From Rosa chinensis (Eukaryota > Streptophyta > Magnoliopsida > Rosales > Rosaceae), in the NCBI RefSeq assembly GCF_002994745.2, contig NC_037090.1, forward strand, positions 37,753,001-37,817,000: 64,000 nt of DNA, in the 5' to 3' direction. The notes under the pieces are model-generated. The model was not told where the DNA came from. It made no database searches and worked only from the letters and a program-made list of their open reading frames with translations. Positions within the stretch are counted from its first letter, which is position 1. The number at the start of each line of letters is the position of its first letter. Positions 1-7,643 of this stretch are shown here, one piece after another. The translations under genes and the position numbers were made by a program.

Positions 1-702
1 TGACTAGTCCCCGTGTCCCGTAGGGACATTCTGACCGTAACTCCGCGTGGCGGCGTTGTCAGAGAGGCGTGGCCTCGGGATCCGCCGCTGGCGGAAGTCC
101 CCCGCTAGATGTAGCAGGAAGCAGCGTCAAGTAGACGTGCTTGGTGGTATTTTATTGAGCGGTGTTGCGCTGAATAAAGTACGCAGCTTGTCAGAAAGGG
201 GGTCAGCTAGCGGTGCGCTGTGTAGCGGAGGATGGCCCGTTTACCAAATGAGGAGAGAAGCTCCGCTGGAGGGGTTTTACTCAGTGGACAGTCACCTAGG
301 AAATGACAAGTGAGGATCCGCTGGCGGGGTTTCGCTCAGCGGGGGCCCCGTCACCTGGAAGATAAGTGAGGATCCGCTGGCGGGGTTTCGCTCAGCGGAG
401 ACTCCGTCACTTGGAAGATGACAAGTGAGGATCCGCTGGCGGGGTTTCGCTCAGCGGAGACTCCGTCACTTGGGAGATGCAAGTGAGGATCCGCTGGCGG
501 GGTTTCGCTCAGCGGAGACTCCGTCACTTGGAAGATGACAAGTGAGGATCCGCTGGCGGGGTTTCGCTCAGCGGAGACTCCGTCACTTGGGAGATGCAAG
601 TGAGGATCCGCTGGCGGGGTTTCGCTCAGCGGAGACTCCGTCACTTGGGAGATGCAAGTGAGGATGGATCCGCTGAGCGGGGTTTTCGCTCAGCGGAGAC
701 TT
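1..702. repeat. Left arm of a 3-kb palindrome, with tandem repeats
   Basis: Bases 1-702 are the near-identical inverse of about 2391-3028. The outer ~300 bp are single copy. The inner part (about 312-690) is a tandem array of 57- and 60-bp units that alternate, giving a 117-bp dimer. Each unit contains GATCCGCTGGCGGGG and ends TCGCTCAGCGG, so each unit is itself a small hairpin (CCGCT...AGCGG). The arm matches from the first base of the window, so it may extend further left. Drosophila-type foldback elements and some plant Mutator-like elements have arms built of tandem repeats, but here the structure sits next to a Tat-lineage LTR and probably belongs inside that element. Confidence 0.9.
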
Positions 703-969
703 GCCATGGTTGGGGGTTTACTTGTCAGGTGGTGACTTCCCTTGGAAGCTAAAGAATGATGACGGTTGACACGTGGCTAACTCCCAGAGGGTTAGCGTCT
801 GGAGGCTTGTCTCCTAAGCCTAGCCGTCTTCTCGTCATTAATGCGAGTAATGATGGATTTCGTAACCGAGGCGACGCCTCGGCTAATCCAGGGAGTTAGT
901 GAAGACGTGGGACACGTGTACGGTTGGTACGTGATGTAGTTTTGTAGCGGACGGCTCAGGATTACTTGA

Positions 970-1478
970 TGTTGACATAAAAGGGGGGAACTGAGCGAGT
1001 TTCGACATTTCTGGAAAATCTTCAAATCTGAGTTGCCTGCTTCGAGCCTTGTTCGTCTGCCAATTGCGAAGGAGATCCCCGGGTTTGCGTGGAGTAGTCG
1101 GACTGGAGAGGACGAAATCTGTCAGTGAAGACGAGCTGCACTCCAAAGTCTTCGACGTGAGGTTGGTATTTCGGATCCTCTTCCTGTTTCATTGAATCTG
1201 CAATGGTGGTTTCTGGGTTTTGGTATTTCTGTTAATGGTATGATATTGCTTCTGTGTTGTTCTCGCAGGGTGTAGGGAGAGATTTGAGGGAGGTTATGGT
1301 GTTTGACAGAAAGTTGGGGTTTTGGGTTTTGCTAGACTGTCTAATCTGGGTTGAGCGTGCGGTTGTTTTTGTTTTGGTATTTTTGTGGGTAGTTGTTCTT
1401 GGCATCTTTGGCTATATCTGATGTGAGAGTAGGTTAGATCTGTATTTGTGCTAACTGATGTGGGTTTTAGGGTTTGGG
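970..1478 (+). promoter_or_regulatory. Putative promoter and intron-containing leader of the Tat extra ORF
   Basis: A TATA-like ACATAAAAGG lies at 975-984, followed by a leader that lacks long reading frames. A plausible splice donor is GAG/GTTGG at 1162. Candidate acceptors are TCTCGCAG ending at 1268 and GGTTTTAG ending at 1470, the latter 8 bp before the ATG at 1479. The pyrimidine and TTTTGG-rich stretch between them looks like a plant intron. This suggests the ORF has its own promoter and a 5' UTR intron rather than depending on the LTR. The splice calls are by eye only. Confidence 0.4.
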
Positions 1479-2678
1479 ATGGCCAACGTCATAGATATTT
1501 CGAGCAGTGAGGATTCCGGGTCTGACGTGTCGTTCAGCGTGGCGGATATGACTTTTATTGACTCGTTGCGTCCGTCTGCCCATGCAGGAACCTCACTGCC
1601 AGAACCGCTTGAAGTTGAGCCACTTCGGACCATCCCCTGGGAAATAGCTATGGATCGTGGTTCGCGTCCAGAGAGCTCTAGGGCGGGTGAGGTTGCTAGG
1701 CGCGACGAGCGCTTGGCGAGCAATAGTGCTGCTAGCGGCTCCGCTGGCGAAGGGGAAGCGCCGGGCCAAAATGTCGAGTCGGCGTGGTACCTCTCAGATG
1801 GCACCGCCGTCGACGAGGCAGGTGGGCGGATGGATGCCGCCGCTGTTAACCGGATGAAGCGGACGTTCCGGTTGCCGGGCTCGGTGAAGCTGCGCCCCCC
1901 GACAGCGGATGAGAAGGCCTCGATGCTCCCAGCGGGATGTGCTGCAGTGCACGAGGCCATATTCCGCCAAGGAGTGACATTCCCGCTAGTGCCCAATCTC
2001 CAAATTCTTGTGTGCGAGTTTGGCCTTGCCTTTGGGCAGATCTGTCCCAACATGTGGCGGTTGATGTTGGCGATGAACTCCTTGTGGCGCTTGTCGGGGT
2101 GCGAGGGGCCTACCGTGGCGGAAGTGCTTCACTTCTACGAGCTAGTGTATGTGAAGCGCCGAGGTTGCAGAGGGTGTGTGAACCTGAGCCGCCGCCAGGG
2201 AGCGCCCAAGTTGATTGAGAATCTAAGGGACTCAATGTCCTACTGGCGGGGGACCTTCTGCGTCGCCACAGATGGCTGGGAGTACCACACCAGGTCGAAT
2301 GTGGAGGGGCCGACGTTTAAGACTAAGTCGGAATTCCAGCCCATCCGAGGTTGGCAACTGGTTTCCGCTAAAAATAACTGGCGGGTTCAAACTTCTCCGC
2401 TGAGCGAAACCCCGCCAGCGGATCCTCACTTGCATCTCCCAAGTGACGGAGTCTCCGCTGAGCGAAACCCCGCCAGCGGATCCTCACTTGTCATCTTCCA
2501 AGTGGCGGAGTCTCCGCTGAGCGAAACCCCGCCAGCGGATCCTCACTTGCATCTCCCAAGTGACGGAGTCTCCGCTGAGCGAAACCCCGCCAGCGGATCC
2601 TCACTTGTCATCTTCCAAGTGACGGAGTCTCCGCTGAGCGAAACCCCGCCAGCGGATCCTCACTTATCTTCCAGGTGA
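1479..2678 (+). CDS. Truncated Tat-type extra ORF (putative gypsy-type transposon protein) fused to repeat-encoded tail
   Basis: The open frame begins upstream at 1458, but ATG 1479 (protein start MANVIDISSSED) follows a likely splice acceptor and is preferred; it gives about 399 residues. An acidic, Ser-rich N-terminus leads into a region around residues 160-300 with VPNLQILVCEFGL, SPN-like PNMWRLMLAMNSL and VAEVLHFYELVYVKRR. This resembles the plant 'putative gypsy type transposon' family carried as an additional, often antisense, ORF in Tat-lineage elements. After about residue 306 the frame runs into the right palindrome arm. There 39-residue blocks beginning SPLSETPPADPHLH and containing SAERNPASGSSLV repeat in frame, because the DNA dimer is 117 bp. 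The coiled-coil C-terminal half expected for the family is absent, so this is a truncated protein with an accidental repeat tail. Function of the family is unknown. Confidence 0.6.
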   Translation: MANVIDISSSEDSGSDVSFSVADMTFIDSLRPSAHAGTSLPEPLEVEPLRTIPWEIAMDRGSRPESSRAGEVARRDERLASNSAASGSAGEGEAPGQNVESAWYLSDGTAVDEAGGRMDAAAVNRMKRTFRLPGSVKLRPPTADEKASMLPAGCAAVHEAIFRQGVTFPLVPNLQILVCEFGLAFGQICPNMWRLMLAMNSLWRLSGCEGPTVAEVLHFYELVYVKRRGCRGCVNLSRRQGAPKLIENLRDSMSYWRGTFCVATDGWEYHTRSNVEGPTFKTKSEFQPIRGWQLVSAKNNWRVQTSPLSETPPADPHLHLPSDGVSAERNPASGSSLVIFQVAESPLSETPPADPHLHLPSDGVSAERNPASGSSLVIFQVTESPLSETPPADPHLSSR

Positions 2679-3028
2679 CGGGGCCCCCGCTGAGCGAAAC
2701 CCCGCCAGCGGATCCTCACTTGTCATCTCCCAGGTGACTGTCCACTGAGTAAAACCCCGCCAGCGGAGCTTCTCTCCTCATTTGGTAAACGGGGCGTCCT
2801 CCGCTACACAGCGCACCGCTAGCTGACCCCCTTTCTGACAAGCTGCGTACTTTATTCAGCGCAACACCGCTCAATAAAATACCACCAAGCACGTCTACTT
2901 GACGCTGCTTCCTGCTACATCTAGCGGGGGGACTTCCGCCAGCGGCGGATCCCGAGGCCACGCCTCTCTGACAACGCCGCCACGCGGAGTTACGGTCAGA
3001 ATGTCCCTACGGGACACGGGGACTAGTC
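2391..3028. repeat. Right arm of the palindrome, with tandem repeats
   Basis: This is the inverse copy of bases 1-702. Tandem 57/60-bp units run from 2395 to about 2735, followed by the single-copy outer part ending GGGGACTAGTCA at 3028. Small differences from the left arm exist (for example around 2790 against 235), so the arms are close but not identical. The loop between the arms is about 1.7 kb and carries the ORF. Confidence 0.9.
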
Positions 3029-3345
3029 AACAGTCTACGACAACCCTGATCAGGTACGTTGACCCCCGTCACCTGGGTGCTAAGATTGGGCTCGCAACCC
3101 AACACCCTCTGCTCCGTGCAGCTCCCCCTCAACAAACAATAACAGCGACCATCCGGAGGTCCATCTTAGCCGGGGAGTGGGGGACTCCCTGGGGGGCCTA
3201 GCAGGGGCCCACCCGAAAGGGCACAAAGCGTTTGCTCAGTAAATCCATGGCTGACAACGCACTGACGCCAATTATGCTTCTGCAAAGTCTAGCGGGAGAA
3301 ACGCTTCAAACCGCCGATCAACTCCCCAACCAAGATTGCCCTCCT

Positions 3346-3871
3346 TGACTGGGGATTTGGGGGACTTGTACATACATGTGCATTTGCAAGCATAATTAGC
3401 TATAACGAGCCACGCTCAGGGTACCGCCAGGGGTACCAACGCCCACCTCATGAGTGACTGGCGTAAAGACAGCTAGCCAGGTTACCGCCTGAGCCCCGGA
3501 TCAACCCCAAAGCACCGCCGACGCGCCGTGTCAAGGTAGCATCAGAAGCTACTGAAACTGGGAACTGAAGCACATCAGTCCCACATCGAAAAACAAGGAG
3601 AAGATCATCCTCTTCCTCACCTATAAAAGGTCCTCTCCTCTCTCCTCATTTATGACACATTCAATACTTACCTACTGTTACTTTGTCAACATAAATACAT
3701 TGACTAACTTAGGCATCGGAGAGTTGAAGACCGCCCGGCGCGGTCTCCCTCTGACGCTCATTGTATTTTATTTGACAGGTAACGGGAACCACTCACAACA
3801 AAGGTATCGATCCGCCCGCCGGATCAGCGTTAACTAAGGTCCAGCTACCGCTAGACTTTTAAACATTAACA
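3346..3871 (+). mobile_element. Tat-lineage gypsy LTR, plus orientation (probable 3' LTR)
   Basis: The segment is clearly homologous to the inverse of 40097-40637, the 5' LTR of the second Tat element. Shared blocks include GCATAATTAGCTATAA, GGGAACTGAAGCACATCAGT, CACCTATAAAAGG (TATA box at 3621-3630), AATACATTGACTAACTTAGG and the end ACATTAACA. The LTR begins TGACTGGGG or a few bases later and ends ATTAACA at 3871. What follows (CCACAAAACC) has no primer-binding site, so this is a 3' or solo LTR and the rest of the element lies to the left. The 5-bp target duplication cannot be checked because the other end is outside the window. The 3029-3345 stretch between the palindrome and the LTR holds no gene. 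Confidence 0.75.
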
Positions 3872-5132
3872 CCACAAAACCAATTATCTCTTCTCTTACT
3901 CTAGATTTTACTTTGGTGTATTTTTATTAGGAAGCTAGTGTGTAATTATGAGTGAGTACTTAATCCTTCTTATATTGAATTGATGTTTGAATATATGGTT
4001 AATGCAATTTTCATAAATTGAAGATAAAAAAGTGAATGCTTGTATTTAAATCTAGCTAATTTGAATATATTGCATTTGTCATTACAAGAACATTGTTTAA
4101 AGAGTGGCTAATTTTGGACAGTGAGAGCATGAGAACACACTAGGTGTGCATGTGAAAGTTGTGAATTTAAATCAATTAGGATTGTTTGTTTGCATGATTC
4201 CTTCATCTCTAAGCCCTAAGCACTTACGTTAAGCATTTGGATACCTAATCCGATTTGAATGCATGACTTAAATAGTACGTACTACACAGGGAGGTTATTT
4301 GATATCACGTAAAGAGATTGCCTGTTGTAATACCTAATCAAATGCAATGAAGAGAGGAGATCACTTGTCCCCAAAATATCTGTGTCCACTAACTTAACTT
4401 CTCACTAACTCCATTAACTCTCATTAAAAAAAAAAATATCAACTCAATCGTCTTATTAGGCTTAGAAAAACCCCATTTGTCTTTTAGCAAGTTTATGATT
4501 TCATCTGGAACTTTTTCTCATTCACAGATGTACTTCAGTTTCATGGGTGATTGGCCAAAACAAATTCTCTCCCCCATGAACCGTTTCACTTGTATTTATC
4601 TAAAGCATGAATCTTCTCTCTCTTTGAGAATGGAATTGGACATTATGTATGTATTTATGTCAATCAATTCACTAATCACTAAAGAATGGTTCTTAATTTG
4701 AAAGCCTTAGCCAAAACAACAGTTTTTCCTTCTGATTAACTTCTAGGTCTTTGCAAATCATTAAAAACTAGACCGATTTAATTATTCTCCAGTTCATATG
4801 AGATAAGGTGGTGTGGTCGAGCCAAAAACTAAAGTCTTTGGAACTGATTTGAATCGACTATGACACTTGTTTTGACTCAACAAGAGGGAAAAATATGTTC
4901 AATAGTTGAGGAAGGCAACAATTTTTTTTCTTTTTCTTTTCAATAAGAGTTGATAGAGTTATAGGATGTCACCTACCCCAAATTTTAGGGCTTAGGGTAG
5001 GGTCAGGCCGGGCCTAGTCAAAGTCAACGAACCTTAGGGCCGGATTGAGGCTTCAATATGTAAGCCCTTACCTGCCCTTAAGCCCCATCAGAGTCAAAAG
5101 GGCCTAATATTATAAATATTAGTTAAGGTAGT
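3872..5132. other. Intergenic, no gene recognised
   Basis: AT-rich sequence with scattered stops in all frames. The 74-residue frame at 4477-4701 has no family resemblance, no upstream signals and ordinary AT-rich composition. A GC-richer patch at 4985-5115 (GGTCAGGCCGGGCC) weakly resembles, in inverse, the patch at 6035-6070 and may be the remains of an older hAT-like element that the MITE at 5143 entered. I cannot support boundaries for it. Confidence 0.5.
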
Positions 5133-5142
5133 TATATAATAA

Positions 5143-5798
5143 GGGAAAACATCACCAATGGTCGCTGAGTTATGACTTATTCGACACTTAACTCACTATA
5201 TTTTCAACAATATCAGTTAACTCACTCAGTTTTACATCCGTCTTTCACTTAACTCACTGTCGTTAATTCTGCCGTTAAAAGCTATTAAAATTGAGGGTAT
5301 ATTTGTCTAAACACTAAAAAAATGCATTTCTAACTTTTAAAAAAAGACAATTTTTTTTCTTCAAATTATATTTAAGTTAAAAAAATCATTTTTTATTAGA
5401 AATCTCATAAATTTAAAAAATTGAAAAAAGTCTAATACATATAAATTGAGGGTATATTTGTCTAAACACTAAAAAAATGCATTTCTAACTTCTTTTTTTT
5501 AAAAAGATTTTTTTTTCAAATTATATTTAAGTTAAAAAAATATTTTTTATTAGAAATTTCAGAAATTTAAAAAAATTGAAAAAAATCTAATAAATGTAGT
5601 TTTTTTAAGTTAAAAATGATTTTTAAGTGTTTTGACAAATATACCCTCAATTTTAACGGCTTCTAACGGTAGAATTAACGGCAGTGAGTTAAGTGAAAGA
5701 CGAATGTAAAACTGAGTGAGTTAAGTGATATTGTTGAAAATACAGTGAGTTAAGTGTCGAATAAGTCATAACTCAGTGACCATTGGTGATATTTCCCC
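5143..5798. mobile_element. Mutator-like foldback MITE with 10-bp target duplication
   Basis: A 656-bp inverted-repeat element. The left terminus GGGAAAACATCACCAATGG pairs with the inverse of the right terminus CCATTGGTGATATTTCCCC, and the arms stay paired for roughly 200 bp (CTCACTGTCGTTAATTCTGC against GCAGTGAGTTAAGTG and so on). It is flanked by a perfect direct repeat TATATAATAA (5133-5142 and 5799-5808). A 9-10-bp duplication with long terminal inverted repeats is typical of Mutator-like elements. The loop carries an internal ~155-bp tandem duplication (starting near 5291 and 5447, each with TTGAGGGTATATTTGTC). It has no coding capacity. Confidence 0.85.
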
Positions 5799-6115
5799 TA
5801 TATAATAATTATCTCTTCAAATCTCCAAAATTACTTGTTGTTTAATAAAGAAAATAAAGCTTCTTAAATCAATTACAAAATAATAAAAGGATAAGTTGTA
5901 TGTGGATAAAAAAAATGAACATATTTAGAAAAACAAAATATATATATTATTAGGACTTCTGTAGGCGAGCTTCAGTTTCATTGCCCTTACCCTATCCTAT
6001 TTGGAAAAAGGCCAAGCCAACCCGTCCAAGTGCAAAAGTCGGGCCGGGTAGGCTAGGGCCGAATGACCCTTTTGTGAAGTTAGTGGGCATGTGTCAAATT
6101 ATCAATCACGTGTTG

Positions 6116-7023
6116 TAGAGGTGGCAAACGGGCCACAAAGCACGAGCACGGCACGGGCCTGGCACGCTTAAAAGCGGCCCGGCACGGCCCAAGCCCGTTA
6201 GTGGCCCGGCACGACCCGAGCACGTTAAAATAATGGGTCGGGCTGGGCCTAAGAATATTGGCCCATTGGCCCGGCCCGGCCCGAGCACGACATATTGTGG
6301 GCCGGCCCGTTACAAATACAAAATTTCATTTTGTTTTTAAAAATATTAAAAAAATACAATGATGAGATTTGAATATAAGACCTTTTTATTTAAAATCTCA
6401 TGACAATTCCACCAATGCTTTCTTTTATATTGTCAAAATAATGAAACAAAACATTATATCCTTGTTTTGACATAAGTATTTTTTTTAGTATTTTTTTCTA
6501 AATATTAAATATATGTTTATTAATAAAGACTAATCTCATAATAATGCAACTATAGAATGAAGGAAAAAATAATAGATATTAAATCTTCCTTATATTAATA
6601 AAGATTAATCTCACAATAATATACTAAAAACAATATATTTTGAGTTTTTTCTTTCTTTCTTTCTTATAGTGGAATATAAAAAATTATTAGAAATCTAATC
6701 TTAAAAAGCTAAGATTAAGAAAAACGTTGTAAAACTTAATTTATTTTAATTTTCTAAATAGTTAAATAAATTTTATTTTTATTTGTTCAAATTAAGATTT
6801 TAAAATCGTGTTTTATAGTGGGTAGGCACGAGCACGGCCCGTTATTGACCCGGCACGAGCCCGGAACGATATGGGCTCGGGCCATGAGCCGGGCCGGGCT
6901 TAATGTTTAAGTAAATGGGCCGGCACGAGCCCGGCACGATAATAAATGGGCCGGCCCAAACACGGCACGAAGCACGACTAGGCCCGCTTAAAATGGGCCG
7001 GGCCGGCCCGTTTGCCACCTCTA
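6116..7023. mobile_element. hAT-like MITE with 8-bp target duplication
   Basis: A 908-bp element with terminal inverted repeats TAGAGGTGGCAAACGGGCC at the left and the inverse GGCCCGTTTGCCACCTCTA at the right, flanked by the perfect 8-bp repeat ACGTGTTG (6108-6115 and 7024-7031). The size of the duplication and the TAGAGG start fit the hAT superfamily. The outer 200 bp on each side are very GC-rich with GGCCCGGCACGA-type subterminal repeats, while the middle (about 6310-6815) is extremely AT-rich and non-coding. The 60-residue frame at 6106-6288 is an artefact of the GC-rich end. Confidence 0.85.
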
Positions 7024-7031
7024 ACGTGTTG

Positions 7032-7643
7032 TAATTGGCACAAATATTTTAGGGACAGATGATCTCCTCCCAATCTCGTTTTTCTCCAACTAGCCGTGGT
7101 ACAAAATTAATTTTTTTTCCTTTTTTCAAAGGAGTATAAAACTTTCATCCCATTTAAGGCACTTTTAGATATCTGTCCCAGGTAAAATCAAGAAAGAAAA
7201 AACCACCGTACCTCCATTAACCCAAATAGAGGCAAGTAAACTCAAACAAGCTGAAATGAAATATCAATGAAGGTAAATACTCGCTAGAGCATTCTAAATC
7301 ATATATAAAAGTTGCATTGAGCACAATGCCATATGGAATAGAGGCAAGAGCACCACTCTGATATTCAGAATTTGCAACGCAGACCACCGCGTCATAAATA
7401 AGAATACTGATATCCCCCTCCAAATACAGCATAAAAAAAGTACAACATAAAGAGTAAAATAAAGGAGGATTAAAGAATATTACTAGAAGAAAAATAAGTA
7501 TGAAGGTGAAAACCAAAATGCGAAAAGGAGGATCCTGCCTGTAATTTTGTTTTAGGATAAACCAAGAATAAACAAATAACTAATCATGCCTGAGCCTGAC
7601 AAGTAGAGCAACACAGGAAGAATGCAGAACTTTCTTCAATCCT
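7032..7643. other. 3' flank of the receptor-like kinase gene
   Basis: AT-rich sequence downstream of the kinase stop codon, probably containing its 3' UTR and polyadenylation region on the minus strand. The 99-residue hydrophobic frame at 7217-7516 resembles no family I know and is best read as chance. Confidence 0.4.

Noticed and set aside
300..690. CRISPR-like regularly spaced repeats
   Set aside because: The units are contiguous, have no unique spacers, and lie in a plant retroelement palindrome; they are ordinary tandem repeats.
1451..2053. 200-residue minus-strand frame opposite the Tat extra ORF
   Set aside because: It is the shadow of the plus-strand ORF, which carries the recognisable family motifs.
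4985..6070. An older hAT-like element enclosing the MITE at 5143, based on inverse GC-rich patches
   Set aside because: Pairing of the two patches is short and imperfect, and I found no matching target duplication.
7217..7516. Hydrophobic 99-residue frame on the minus strand
   Set aside because: No motif, AT-rich codons, and it sits in the likely 3' flank of the kinase gene.
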